The position numbers were made by a program, and so were the translations under genes. From positions 310,001 through 374,000 of the forward strand of contig NZ_BMMM01000010.1 in assembly GCF_014645835.1 (NCBI RefSeq): 64,000 bases of DNA. The letters are read 5' to 3'. The first letter of the stretch is position 1. Each line of letters opens with the position of its first letter. This document shows, piece by piece, positions 33,121 to 41,839 of the stretch. The notes beneath the pieces are model-generated. The model searched no databases. It was not told where the DNA came from and worked only from the letters and a program-made list of their open reading frames with translations. This stretch comes from Streptomyces albiflavescens (GTDB taxonomy: Bacteria; Actinomycetota; Actinomycetes; Streptomycetales; Streptomycetaceae).

Positions 33121-33961
33121 GAGACCTCGCCGTCCACAGCTCGGGGAACACGTTCTTCTGCGCCCGCTTCTCCAGCCAGGCCACCCCGGCGGAGCCGCCC
33201 GTACCCGCCTTCGCGCCCATCGCGCGCCGGGTGGCGACCAGATGGTCGTTGCGCCAGCGCCACACCAGCTCGGCGACGTCCGTCAACGCCTCGCCGAGAC
33301 GGGCGAGTTCGTCGTCCTCGGGGCCCGCGTACAGGGAGGTCCACGCCGCCTCCACCTCCCCCGAGGGCTCGTACCGACGCGAGACGTCCCGCTGAAGCAC
33401 GGACGTCGGAATCGCGTGCCCGCGGCGCGCCAGCAGCCGCAGCACCTCGTCGTACAGGCTCGGCTCGTGCAGGGCCTTCTCCAGCTCGGCGTGCACGCGC
33501 GGCGCGCCCCGGTGCGGGACCAGCATGGAGGCGGACTTCTCGCCGAGCAGGAACTCCATGCGGCGGTACATGGCCGACTGGAAGCCGGAACCCTCGCCGA
33601 GGGCGGAGCGGTAGGAGTTGAACTGGGCGGGGGTGAGCTGCGAGAGCGGCCGCCACGACGCGTTCAGCGCCTCCAGCTCCCGTACGGACCGCTTCAGCGC
33701 GGCCACCGCGGTCGGGACGTCATCGGAGCGGAGCGCGTTCGCCGCCGTCTCCCACTCGTGGACGATGACCGTGAACCACAGCTCCATGACCTGGGTGGTC
33801 ACCAGGAAGACCATCTCTCCGGGGTCGTCGGAGAGGGTGTGCTGGAGGTGGGTGAGCACATCCGCCTGTACGTAGTCCTCGTACGGGGTCGTGCCTTGGA
33901 AGTCGAGATGCGGGGTCTCGGGCTCCTGAGCCTCTGCGGGCTGAGCCGGATGGGACGACAT
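33113..33961 (-). CDS. kynA: Tryptophan 2,3-dioxygenase
   Basis: Heme dioxygenase that converts tryptophan to N-formylkynurenine, first step of the kynurenine pathway; 282 residues. Recognisable blocks are YEDYVQADVLTHLQ, the FLVTTQVMELWFTVIVHE substrate region, GFQSAMYRRMEFLLGEK, and LVWRWRNDHLVATRRAMGAK, where the histidine of NDH is the heme ligand and GTGGS follows. First gene of the kynA-kynU operon. The pathway product anthranilate may feed tryptophan recycling or secondary metabolism. Confidence 0.95.
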   Translation of the reverse strand: MSSHPAQPAEAQEPETPHLDFQGTTPYEDYVQADVLTHLQHTLSDDPGEMVFLVTTQVMELWFTVIVHEWETAANALRSDDVPTAVAALKRSVRELEALNASWRPLSQLTPAQFNSYRSALGEGSGFQSAMYRRMEFLLGEKSASMLVPHRGAPRVHAELEKALHEPSLYDEVLRLLARRGHAIPTSVLQRDVSRRYEPSGEVEAAWTSLYAGPEDDELARLGEALTDVAELVWRWRNDHLVATRRAMGAKAGTGGSAGVAWLEKRAQKNVFPELWTARSHV

Positions 33962-34155
33962 CGCTGTCTCCTGATGCGTACTCCGGGTAGCGGTCCGCCC
34001 CTGCCGTTATCGACACGGGGGCCCCGGTCCCCACCGCGCATCCTCCACAATCGTCCCCCAAGTCCGCAAGGTCCGCCCGGTCACACCAGGCGGACCTGCA
34101 CGCACACACGCGGAACCGGCGATCCGGCCGACCACCGAAACCCCCGAACCGGCCA

Positions 34156-34211
34156 ACCAGCGGACCAGCGGACCAGCGGACAGGCGGACAGGCGGACCAA
34201 CGGGCCGGCGG
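34156..34211. repeat. Tandem array of seven 8-bp units
   Basis: ACCAGCGG three times, ACAGGCGG twice, ACCAACGG and GCCGGCGG, an uninterrupted 56 bp ending one base before the complement of the DUF3151 stop codon (34213-34215, minus strand). Same period and same position relative to a stop codon as the array at 4733. Confidence 0.85.
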
Positions 34212-34212
34212 A

Positions 34213-34626
34213 CTAGCCCAGCGTCTGCGCCGCCGTAGGCGAGGAGTCCTTCAGGAACTGGCTGCAGCGCTCGTACTCCTCCTGCTCACCGATCGCCTCC
34301 GCGGCGCGGGCGAGGGCGTGCAGGGCGCGCAGGAAACCGCGGTTCGGCTCGTGCTCCCAGGGCACCGGGCCGTGGCCCTTCCAGCCGTTGCGGCGCAGGG
34401 CGTCCAGGCCGCGGTGGTAGCCCGTACGGGCGTAGGCGTACGACTCGACGACGCTGCCACGCTCGTACGCGTCGTCGGCGAGCTGGGCCCAGGCGAGCGA
34501 GGAGGTGGGGTACTTGGCGGCGACGTCGGCGGGCGCCGTGCCATTCGCGAGGAGCTCACGCGGCTCCGGATCGTCGGGGAGGTGGGTCGGGGGCGGTCCC
34601 CCGAGGAGGTTCTCATGAATCGTCAT
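34213..34626 (-). CDS. DUF3151 domain protein
   Basis: Soluble protein of 137 residues, matching the actinobacterial DUF3151 family as I recall it. Blocks: TIHENLLGGPPPTHLPDDPE at the N-terminus, YPTSSLAWAQLADDAYERG, then GYHRGLDALRRNGWKGHGPV and PWEHEPNRGFLRALHALARA. It looks like a helical TPR-like scaffold. The family is commonly found near fbaA, as here. Function unknown. Followed by an 8-bp repeat array. Confidence 0.85.
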   Translation of the reverse strand: MTIHENLLGGPPPTHLPDDPEPRELLANGTAPADVAAKYPTSSLAWAQLADDAYERGSVVESYAYARTGYHRGLDALRRNGWKGHGPVPWEHEPNRGFLRALHALARAAEAIGEQEEYERCSQFLKDSSPTAAQTLG

Positions 34627-34744
34627 GGGTTCCAGTCTGCTGCATTGTCCTTGATCGGTAACGGTTGCATACGGTCACTACGGAACGCACGCTTCCGGTG
34701 CAGACTTTTCCCCTTGAGCTCACCAGTCATGCTCACAACAACGG

Positions 34745-34810
34745 GCCTTCGCCTACAAGATCGACACCGTCGGCACCGTCACGAAGCTGGACCAGCGCTG
34801 GAAGCCTTAG
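34745..34810 (+). pseudogene. Possible C-terminal remnant of a lost gene
   Basis: Plus-strand frame AFAYKIDTVGTVTKLDQRWK ending in P and a TAG stop at 34808-34810. It has protein-like composition, no start and no upstream coding signal, and resembles the tail of a small secreted protein. It overlaps the 3' end of the MFS gene in antisense, consistent with a deletion that joined two gene ends. Confidence 0.35.
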
Positions 34811-36317
34811 GCGGTGCCGAGTCCGAAGGCGTGGTCGTGCGCGTCGGCTCCAGCGGCGGTGCCGTCACACACCCGTGCGTACGGCACTGGGGGCGTCGGC
34901 AGTCGGGCGCCGGGCGGCGTACGGTCGCGAAGGCCAGCGCCGCCCCGATCACCAGGACACCCGCGCACAGCGGCATCGCCCGCCGGAAGGCCGCGTTGAA
35001 GGCGTCCGCCGAGCGGTACGCCTCCGGGCCCATCCCGGCGAGCAGCGGCAGCGCGGCCACGGCGAGGAGCCCGGCCGCGCGGGCGGCCGCGTTGTTGATG
35101 CCGCTCGCCAGGCCCGCCCGCGCGGTCTCCACGGAGGCGAGGACGGTGGCGGTCAGGGGCGCGACAAGGACAACCATGCCCAGGCCCATCACGAGCAGCG
35201 CGGGCAGCACATCGACGACGTACGAGGCGCCCTTGCCGACGCGGAGCATCAGCAGCAGGCCCGTCGCGCACAGCAGTGGGCCCACCGTGAGCGGGATACG
35301 TGGCCCGATGCGCTGGGCGAGTTCACCCGAACGCGCCGAGAACAGCAGCATCAGGACGGTCGTCGGCAGCAGCGCCGTACCGGCTTCGAGCGCCGAGTAG
35401 CCCACCACGACCTGGAGCTGGAGCGCGGTGAGGAAGAAGTAGCCGCCGAAAGCCGCGTACACACACAGGGTGACGAGATTGACGGCCGTGAACTGGCGCG
35501 AGGCGAAGATGTCGAGCGGCATCATCGGATCGGGCCGCCGCCGCTCGACGACCACGAAGGCCACCCCTGCTGCCACGCCCGCGACGGCCGTGACGGCGAC
35601 GACCACCGAGCCGCTGCGAGCCTCGATCAGGGCATACGTCACCAGGGCGAGCGCGAGTGCGCCGAGCGCGGCGCCGAGGACGTCGAAGCCGCGGTGCGCG
35701 CGCTCGTCGGACGACTCGGGGACGTGGCGCAGGGCGACCGGGGCACACACCAGTGCCACCGGGATGTTCAGCAGGAAGACCCAGCGCCAGCCGGGGCCGT
35801 CGACCAGCCAGCCGCCCAGGAACGGGCCGACAGCCGCGCCGACGCCCCCGAAGCCCGACCAGAGCCCGACGGCCCGGGCCCGGTCGTCCGGATGGAAGGA
35901 CGCCTGGATGAGCGCGAGCGAACCGGGCGTGAGCAGGGCTCCGCCGATCCCCTGCAGGGCCCGGGCGGCGATCAGTACGCCTACGTTGGGCGCGAGCCCG
36001 CACAGCAGCGAGGCGGCGGCGAACCACACCACCCCCAGGACGAAGACCTTGCGCCGCCCGAAGCGGTCCCCGAGCGAGCCGCCCAGCAGGATCAGCCCGG
36101 CCAGCGTCACCATGTACGCGTTGACGGTCCACTGGAGGGCCGCGAGGCTCGCGTCCAGATCACGGCCGATGGTCGGCAGCGCGACGTTGACGACCGTCGA
36201 GTCCAGCATGGCCATGCCGGAGCCGAGGACGGTGGTCAGCAGGATCCATTTGCCCGTAGGGGTGGAGATCCGTACGGCCGGTTTCTCTCCTGATTTCTCC
36301 TGCGGAGGGGCAGCCAT
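34779..36317 (-). CDS. MFS drug exporter, DHA2 (14-helix) family
   Basis: Proton-driven multidrug exporter of the EmrB/QacA type, about 512 residues with 14 hydrophobic helices. Motif A GGSLGDRFGRRKVFV in loop 2-3, motif C-like GGVGAAVGPFLGGWLVD, and MLDSTVVNVALP in helix 1. The C-terminus carries a Cys-rich tail (CRRPQCRTHGC, then VTAPPLEP) seen in related streptomycete transporters, but 18 extra residues follow that look like read-through into unrelated DNA. The start is ATG 36317; ATG 36329 is possible. Substrate unknown. Confidence 0.9.
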   Translation of the reverse strand: MAAPPQEKSGEKPAVRISTPTGKWILLTTVLGSGMAMLDSTVVNVALPTIGRDLDASLAALQWTVNAYMVTLAGLILLGGSLGDRFGRRKVFVLGVVWFAAASLLCGLAPNVGVLIAARALQGIGGALLTPGSLALIQASFHPDDRARAVGLWSGFGGVGAAVGPFLGGWLVDGPGWRWVFLLNIPVALVCAPVALRHVPESSDERAHRGFDVLGAALGALALALVTYALIEARSGSVVVAVTAVAGVAAGVAFVVVERRRPDPMMPLDIFASRQFTAVNLVTLCVYAAFGGYFFLTALQLQVVVGYSALEAGTALLPTTVLMLLFSARSGELAQRIGPRIPLTVGPLLCATGLLLMLRVGKGASYVVDVLPALLVMGLGMVVLVAPLTATVLASVETARAGLASGINNAAARAAGLLAVAALPLLAGMGPEAYRSADAFNAAFRRAMPLCAGVLVIGAALAFATVRRPAPDCRRPQCRTHGCVTAPPLEPTRTTTPSDSAPPKASSAGPAS

Positions 36318-36335
36318 ACCTCGGAGCATACGGAA

Positions 36336-36364
36336 GGGCTCGGCACCGCGGGGGTGCCGAGCCC
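36336..36364 (-). terminator. fbaA terminator hairpin
   Basis: GGGCTCGGCACC and GGTGCCGAGCCC form a perfect 12-bp stem with a 5-base loop, starting 23 bases after the fbaA stop on the minus strand and just upstream of the MFS gene. It separates the two transcription units. Confidence 0.75.
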
Positions 36365-36387
36365 GAACCGAACGTGATCGCTGCGCG

Positions 36388-37410
36388 CTACTTGAGCTTG
36401 GTGCCCGTGGAACGCAGCGCGGCGCAGGCCTCGGTGACGCGCTTGGCCATGCCGGCCTCGGCGAGCTTGCCCCAGGTGCGCGGGTCGTAGGTCTTCTTGG
36501 AGCCGACCTCGCCGTCGACCTTCAGGACACCGTCGTAGTTGCGGAACATGTGGTCCGCGACGGGGCGCGTGAAGGCGTACTGGGTGTCGGTGTCGAGGTT
36601 CATCTTCACGACGCCGTTCTCGAGCGCCGTGGCGATCTCCTCGGCCGTGGAGCCGGAGCCGCCGTGGAAGACGAAGTCGAACGGGTTCGCCTTGCCGTAC
36701 TTGGCGGCGACGCCCTCCTGGAGGTCCTTGAGGAGCTCGGGGCGGAGGACGACGTTGCCCGGCTTGTAGACGCCGTGCACGTTGCCGAAGGACGCGGCGA
36801 GCAGGTAGCGGCCCTTGTCGCCCAGGCCGAGGGCCTCGGCGGTGCGCAGCGCGTCCTCGACGGTCGTGTACAGCTCGTCGTTGATCTCGTGGCTGACGCC
36901 GTCCTCCTCGCCACCGGTCGGGGTGATCTCGACCTCGAGGATGATCTTCGCGGCGGCGGCCTTCGCGAGCAGCTCCTGGGCGATGGCCAGGTTGTCCGCG
37001 AGGGTCTCGGCGGAGCCGTCCCACATGTGCGACTGGAACAGCGGGTTCTCGCCCTTGGCGACGCGCTCGGCGGAGATGTCGAGCAGCGGACGCACGTAGC
37101 CGTCCAGCTTGTCCTTGGGGCAGTGGTCGGTGTGCAGCGCGACCGTGATGTCGTACTTCGCGGCGACGATGTGCGCGTACTCGGCGAGCGCGACGGCGCC
37201 GGTCACCATGTCCTTGTTGTACTGGCCGCCCAGGAACTCCGCACCACCGGTGGAGATCTGGATGATGCCGTCGCTCTCGGCCTCCGCGAAGCCGCGCAGC
37301 GCAGCGTGCAGGGTCTGGGACGAGGTCACGTTGATGGCCGGGTAGGCGAACTTGCCTGCCTTTGCCCGGTCGAGCATCTCGTTGTAGACCTCGGGGGTTG
37401 CGATGGGCAT
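36388..37410 (-). CDS. fbaA: Fructose-bisphosphate aldolase, class II
   Basis: Zn-dependent aldolase of glycolysis and gluconeogenesis, 340 residues. Visible: HTDHCPKDK with zinc/catalytic residues after the VALH strand, MWDGSAE, EVEITPTGGEEDG, FGNVHGVYKPGNV with a zinc histidine, FHGGSGSTAEEI with another, and KMNLDTDTQYAFTRP. ATG start, monocistronic, bounded by an upstream palindrome (37439-37460) and its own terminator. Confidence 0.97.
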   Translation of the reverse strand: MPIATPEVYNEMLDRAKAGKFAYPAINVTSSQTLHAALRGFAEAESDGIIQISTGGAEFLGGQYNKDMVTGAVALAEYAHIVAAKYDITVALHTDHCPKDKLDGYVRPLLDISAERVAKGENPLFQSHMWDGSAETLADNLAIAQELLAKAAAAKIILEVEITPTGGEEDGVSHEINDELYTTVEDALRTAEALGLGDKGRYLLAASFGNVHGVYKPGNVVLRPELLKDLQEGVAAKYGKANPFDFVFHGGSGSTAEEIATALENGVVKMNLDTDTQYAFTRPVADHMFRNYDGVLKVDGEVGSKKTYDPRTWGKLAEAGMAKRVTEACAALRSTGTKLK

Positions 37411-37438
37411 CTGTCCGCTCCTTGTATGTGCGGGTCTG

Positions 37439-37460
37439 CGTACGGCTGCACTGCCGTACG
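37439..37460. promoter_or_regulatory. Inverted repeat upstream of fbaA
   Basis: CGTACGGC and GCCGTACG with a 6-base spacer, a perfect 8-bp dyad ending 29 bases upstream of the fbaA start. It could be an operator or a 5' UTR hairpin; no regulator is suggested by the neighbourhood. Confidence 0.45.
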
Positions 37461-37569
37461 ACGGGACTGGTGCTTACGGCCCTGACCTAGGGGGGCGACG
37501 TCATCGTCGGCCCCATCCTCCCAGACGCGGCCCGATGCTCCAGCCATCGTGTCCGACACCCGTCGGTAA

Positions 37570-37594
37570 CCCCTGGGAACATGAGTCCCAGGGG
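37570..37594 (-). terminator. pyrE operon terminator hairpin
   Basis: CCCCTGGGA and TCCCAGGGG form a perfect 9-bp stem with a 7-base loop, ten bases downstream of the pyrE stop on the minus strand. Confidence 0.7.
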
Positions 37595-37603
37595 CCTCGT
37601 ACG

Positions 37604-38152
37604 TCAGTCCAGCCCCAGCTCGTCCTTCGAGTACGCGAAGAGGTACGGGACCCCGGCGCCCGCCTCGATCTTCTCGGCGGCGCCGGTGGCACGGTCGACG
37701 ATCGTCGCGACGGCGACGACCTCCGCGCCGGCCTCGCGGACCGCCTCGACGGCGGTGAGCGGGGACCCACCGGTGGTGGACGTGTCCTCGACGACGAGCA
37801 CGCGCCGGCCCTTGATCTCCGGCCCTTCCACCCGTCGCTGCAGACCGTGCGCCTTGGCGGCCTTGCGCACGACGAAGGCGTCGAGTCGCTTCCCGCGCGC
37901 GGCGGCGGCGTGCAGCAGGGCCGCGGCCACCGGGTCGGCGCCCATGGTCAGCCCGCCCACGGCGTCGAAGTCCAGCTCGGCCGTGAGATCGAGGAGGACC
38001 TGCCCGACGAGCGGCGCGGCCTCCCCGTCCAGGGTGATGCGGCGCAGGTCGATGTAGTAGTCCGCCTCAAGACCCGACGAAAGGGTCACCTTGCCGTGCA
38101 CCACGGCCTTGTCCTTGATCTGCTGCAGCAGCGCGCCGCGTACGTCACTCAT
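37604..38152 (-). CDS. pyrE: Orotate phosphoribosyltransferase
   Basis: Transfers the phosphoribosyl group of PRPP to orotate to give OMP in pyrimidine synthesis; 182 residues. The N-terminal SSGLEADYYIDLRRI is typical, the flexible-loop basic block is VVRKAAKAHG, and the PRPP-binding motif is RVLVVEDTSTTGGSPLTAV. It starts ten bases downstream of the aldose epimerase stop, so the two are likely co-transcribed. Confidence 0.95.
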   Translation of the reverse strand: MSDVRGALLQQIKDKAVVHGKVTLSSGLEADYYIDLRRITLDGEAAPLVGQVLLDLTAELDFDAVGGLTMGADPVAAALLHAAAARGKRLDAFVVRKAAKAHGLQRRVEGPEIKGRRVLVVEDTSTTGGSPLTAVEAVREAGAEVVAVATIVDRATGAAEKIEAGAGVPYLFAYSKDELGLD

Positions 38153-38162
38153 GTCCGCCAGC

Positions 38163-38957
38163 TTAGAGGCGCCGCCAGCTCCAGGTCGTGGTCGCCTCCA
38201 GGGGCTCGATGGGGGTGACCAGACGAGGATGGGTGTTCAGCCCGTTGGGCGGCCCGGTCTGGGGCTCCACGCACACGGCCGCCTCCTGCTCGTCGTACAC
38301 GACGACCCACTGCTCGCGGCTGGCGACCTTCAGCTCGAACTGTCCGGGCCAGGTCAGCGTCACGTCGACGCCGTCCGGCATGCCGAAGCAGTCGTCCCAG
38401 GGGCTGGGCTTCGGCTCGATCCGCCGCCCGGTGGGCAGGTGATCGTCGCCGCGCTCCTCCTGCCAGGCGGGCCGGAAGTCGACGCGGACGTCCTCGCCGT
38501 CTCCTCCCAGGTTCCTGTTGAACCACGGGTGCCAGCCGATCTGGGCCGGGAAGGACGATTCGTACGTCTCCACGGACGTCGTGAGCGTGAAGGCGTCCTC
38601 GGTCAGGGTGAAGGCCTGGGCGACGCGGCCGGGGTGGGGCCAGGGGGCGACGAGGTCGTACGTGATGACGGCCTCGTTCTTGGTGGTGCGGGCGGTGCGC
38701 CAGGCGCCGTCGCGGGTGGTGCCGTGGATGGCGTGCGGTGGGGAGTTGAGCGGCATCTGCTGGACGGTGGCGCCGTCCAGGAACCGTCCTTCGCGGATTC
38801 GGCCGCACCACGGGACCATCGGGAAGCACCCGAACTTCGCGCCCTGCCGTAGCAGTTCGACGCCGCCGATTCGCAGACTTCCGACCCGTCCGCCGTTGGC
38901 CGGCGTCACGGTCGCCTCCGCGTCGCCCGCGGTCAGCGTGATGTCTTCGTTACTCAC
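38163..38957 (-). CDS. Aldose 1-epimerase family protein
   Basis: Galactose-mutarotase-like protein, 264 residues, beta-sandwich fold. The catalytic histidine is probably in PPHAIHGTTRDGAW, with a second in IGWHPWFNRNL and a catalytic glutamate near AAVCVEPQTGPPNGLN, all as in GalM-like proteins. The sugar substrate is not determined. First gene of a short operon with pyrE; dispersed element E lies upstream. Confidence 0.88.
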   Translation of the reverse strand: MSNEDITLTAGDAEATVTPANGGRVGSLRIGGVELLRQGAKFGCFPMVPWCGRIREGRFLDGATVQQMPLNSPPHAIHGTTRDGAWRTARTTKNEAVITYDLVAPWPHPGRVAQAFTLTEDAFTLTTSVETYESSFPAQIGWHPWFNRNLGGDGEDVRVDFRPAWQEERGDDHLPTGRRIEPKPSPWDDCFGMPDGVDVTLTWPGQFELKVASREQWVVVYDEQEAAVCVEPQTGPPNGLNTHPRLVTPIEPLEATTTWSWRRL

Positions 38958-38995
38958 GGAGTTGACCCTACTGGGACGGGGCCGGCCTGCGGGAT

Positions 38996-39122
38996 TTCGC
39001 CCCCTCCGCCCCTACCCGTTCCCGTACCTGGGGGCTGCGCCCCCAGACCCCCTGAGTTGTCATTCGACTGCGGGTGGGTGGGGGCTTGTCACGCAGTTCC
39101 CCGCGCCCCTGAAGGGGCGCGG
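38996..39122. repeat. Dispersed GC-rich intergenic element, copy E
   Basis: Same block order as copy B: GCCCCTACCCGTTCCCGTAC, GGGGGCTGCGCCCCCAG, GGGGCTTGTCACGCAGTTCC, ending in the perfect stem CCGCGCCCC/GGGGCGCGG with a TGAA loop (39101-39122). The terminal hairpin sits eight bases from the stop of the SRPBCC gene and probably acts as its terminator. Confidence 0.75.
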
Positions 39123-39129
39123 GGTGAAA

Positions 39130-40035
39130 TCAGCGGCGCTTGCGGAGGGCTCGGGTCACGGCGATCGCCGAGGCGAGGGCCAAGGCCGCGGCGGGGGCCG
39201 CCCAGCGGAGGGTGGCGCGGGCGGCGGTGGCCTCCGGCGGCGGGACGGGTGCGTAGCGGCCGCGGGGCGGGGCGTGGTCGACCTCCTCCGCGCTGCGACC
39301 GATCATCGTCCGCCGCGCGTGCGCCGCCTCTGCCATGGCATCCTCCCCGTCCGGCTCCCCCGCCTCCACCACGAACTCCTCCTCGATCTCGTCGTCCACC
39401 AGCGGATCGAGCGACGGAGGCGGAACCTCGACGTCGAAGACGGACTCGGGCTCCGATTCGGATTCGGATTCGGATTCGGCCGAAGCCTCGGATTCAGCCG
39501 CCGCGTCCGGCTCGGACTCGTCCCGGGACTCGGGCAGAGCCACCGCACCGGGCTCGGGCTCCGGCTCGGCCCGGGGCTCGGGCTCCAGCGCCGACTCCGG
39601 CTGAGGCTCCCGCTCGCCTCCCGCCCCCAGGTTCTCCGCGAACCGGCTCAGCAGTCGCACCCCCGCCGAGGACACCGCGTCCGGCGGAAGTTCCGCCACG
39701 CGGCCGTCGCCGGAGGCTGTGCCGATGAAGGTGAGGGTGGTGCCGCCGTCGGTGGGGCGCAGGTGTACGGCGAGGGTGAGCTTGACGGAGCCGGTGCCGC
39801 GGGCCTCGGTCGCGTCGCCCTCGACGGCGTAGGTGCCGTCGTCCTGGGCGGTGACCCGGAGCGCCCCGCGGTAGGTGATCGTGTGGCCGCCGACGCGGAC
39901 TTTCAGGCGCCCGGAGACGGGCGGCGTCCCCGCGTCCTGCTGGAGGCCCGGAACGGCACGGGCCACCCGCACGGGATCGGCCAGCGCCTCCCTCAACCGA
40001 TCGGCCGGAACCGGAACGAACACCTCATGCTCCAT
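39130..40035 (-). CDS. SRPBCC (CoxG-like) protein with acidic linker and C-terminal anchor
   Basis: Protein of 301 residues. Residues 1-145 form a CoxG/SRPBCC lipid- or ligand-binding domain (EHEVFVPVPADRLREALADP, VSGRLKVRVGGHTITYRGAL). Then comes an acidic Glu/Ser/Pro linker of about 110 residues, in part an SESESESE-type tract, and a C-terminal helix (AAPAAALALASAIAVTRAL) ending in RKRR, a tail anchor. The start is ATG 40035. The ligand is unknown; CoxG-like domains recruit carbon-monoxide dehydrogenase in other species, but no cox genes are here. Confidence 0.8.
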   Translation of the reverse strand: MEHEVFVPVPADRLREALADPVRVARAVPGLQQDAGTPPVSGRLKVRVGGHTITYRGALRVTAQDDGTYAVEGDATEARGTGSVKLTLAVHLRPTDGGTTLTFIGTASGDGRVAELPPDAVSSAGVRLLSRFAENLGAGGEREPQPESALEPEPRAEPEPEPGAVALPESRDESEPDAAAESEASAESESESESEPESVFDVEVPPPSLDPLVDDEIEEEFVVEAGEPDGEDAMAEAAHARRTMIGRSAEEVDHAPPRGRYAPVPPPEATAARATLRWAAPAAALALASAIAVTRALRKRR

Positions 40036-40102
40036 GTCAGCCGAGCCTACCCAGCACGGCCCGAAGCGCACCCGCGTATCACGGGATTCCCCCGCCTCCT
40101 CC

Positions 40103-41758
40103 TCAGTCGGCGTACCGCGGATGCACCAGGGTGGAGGGCGCGAGGCCGGCCGTGACGCGCGTTCGGTGAGCCGCCCGCGCGTCCGCGGTCAGGGCCGCCC
40201 GGGTCAGCGTGTGCAGCCGTGGCCCGTGCGGGGCGAGGCTCAGGCGTACACCCGTGCGGGAGGCCGAGGCCAGGATGAAACCCCAGTCCCGCGGGGCCTT
40301 CGACGTACCGCCCGCCGTACGGTCGGGACCCGCCGCGAAGCCGGAGTCCCGGCCGCCCACCCGGTAGGGGGCGGTGCGGAGGCCGGCCGCCCGGATCGTC
40401 CTGTCCACCGTCCAGAAGACGCGGGGGCGGGAGGCGACCGGGCCCGCGTGGACCACCAGGCGCCCGTCGGGGGCGAGGACACGGTGCGCCAGACCGTAGA
40501 ACTCCTGCGAGTACAGCTTCGTACTGGCGGTGATGCCCGGGTCGGGGAGATCCGAGATCACGACGTCGTACGTCGACGGGGCGCTGCGCAGCCACTGGAA
40601 GGCGTCCGAGGTCATGACGTGCACGCGCGGGTCGTCGTACGCGTGGCCGTTCAGGGCGGACAGCGCCGGGTCGCGGCGCGCCAACCGCACCACCCCCGCG
40701 TCGAGTTCGACGATGTCGACGCTGCGCACCCCGGGGTAGCGCAGCACCTCGCGCGCCGCGAGCCCGTCGCCGCCGCCGAGGATGAGGACGCGTGTGTGCG
40801 GGCCGTTCATCGCGGGGTGCACGAGTGCCTCGTGGTAGCGGTCCTCGTCGCGGCCGCTGACCCGGAGGCGCCCGTCGAGGAAGAGGTGCAGCGGACGGCC
40901 GTGCGTGCCGCCGGTGAGAACGACCTCCTGGACGTCCGTCTGGAGCGCGACTCGCACATCCGTCCCGTACACCGCGTGCCGCGCGGCCCGTTCGAAGTCG
41001 TCGACCAACACCGCGGCCGAGGCGAGGAGTCCGAGGACGACGAGGTTGGCGACCAGCAGGACCCAGCGCGCCCGGCGGGTCAAGTCGCCCCGGAACAGGC
41101 CGAGTACGAGGGCCCCACCGGCCACCGCGTTCACCGTTCCGGTGAGCAGCGCCCCCGTCAGCTGGCCGAACAGCGGGAGAAGGAGGAAGGGAAAGGCCAG
41201 ACCACCCACCAGCGCGCCCACGTAGTCCGCCGCGAACAGGTCTGCCACCGCCCCACCCGGGTCCTGGCGGCGGATGCGCTGTATCAGTTCCATCAGGAGG
41301 GGGACTTCGGCGCCGATCAGCAGGCCGATGGTGAGGGAGAACGCCACCAGCAGATAGCGGGATCCGTTCGCCCAGGCGCCGCCCCAGTCGCCCGTCCACG
41401 CGAACACCGCGTACAGAGCCATCGCGCTGCAGCCGCCGACGAGCGCCAACGCCGTCTCGACCGCGCCGAAGCCGGCCGCGGCGCGGGGGCGCAGCCGCTT
41501 CGCGGCGAGCGAGCCGATGCCCATGGCGAAGACCATGACGGAGAGCACGACGGAGGCCTGGGTGACCGAGTCGCCGATCAAGTACGAGGCGAGGGCCACG
41601 AGTTCGAGTTCGTACACGAGTCCACAGGCCGCGCAGACGAACACTCCGGCGAGGACGAGAAACCGGCCGAAGCCCGGGCGGACGGGCAGCCGCGCCGGGT
41701 CCTGGACGCTCCAGGGCGGCGGTGCGCCGGGGGGTGCGGGCGCGTGCGGTTCGATCAC
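40103..41758 (-). CDS. Membrane-fused spermidine synthase-like protein
   Basis: Protein of 551 residues. The N-terminal half has about seven or eight hydrophobic helices (LAGVFVCAACGLVYELELVALASYLIG and following); the C-terminal half is a spermidine-synthase/methyltransferase Rossmann domain with RVLILGGGDGLAAREVLRYP (residues 322-341), DIVELDAGVV and YDVVISDLPDP. Aminopropyl transfer from decarboxylated SAM is the family reaction, but many membrane-fused members are untested. No speD gene is nearby. Confidence 0.87.
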   Translation of the reverse strand: MIEPHAPAPPGAPPPWSVQDPARLPVRPGFGRFLVLAGVFVCAACGLVYELELVALASYLIGDSVTQASVVLSVMVFAMGIGSLAAKRLRPRAAAGFGAVETALALVGGCSAMALYAVFAWTGDWGGAWANGSRYLLVAFSLTIGLLIGAEVPLLMELIQRIRRQDPGGAVADLFAADYVGALVGGLAFPFLLLPLFGQLTGALLTGTVNAVAGGALVLGLFRGDLTRRARWVLLVANLVVLGLLASAAVLVDDFERAARHAVYGTDVRVALQTDVQEVVLTGGTHGRPLHLFLDGRLRVSGRDEDRYHEALVHPAMNGPHTRVLILGGGDGLAAREVLRYPGVRSVDIVELDAGVVRLARRDPALSALNGHAYDDPRVHVMTSDAFQWLRSAPSTYDVVISDLPDPGITASTKLYSQEFYGLAHRVLAPDGRLVVHAGPVASRPRVFWTVDRTIRAAGLRTAPYRVGGRDSGFAAGPDRTAGGTSKAPRDWGFILASASRTGVRLSLAPHGPRLHTLTRAALTADARAAHRTRVTAGLAPSTLVHPRYAD

Positions 41759-41839
41759 CCAGCGAACGCTACGTCACGCCGACGCTACGCTTCGTCACCC
41801 ACACGTGTGGAACCACGGCGCTTTATGGCATCCCGGGTT

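Noticed and set aside
40047..41399. Long minus-strand frame overlapping the spermidine synthase gene
   Set aside because: Arg/Pro/Gly-rich shadow translation; the overlapping frame has clear family motifs.
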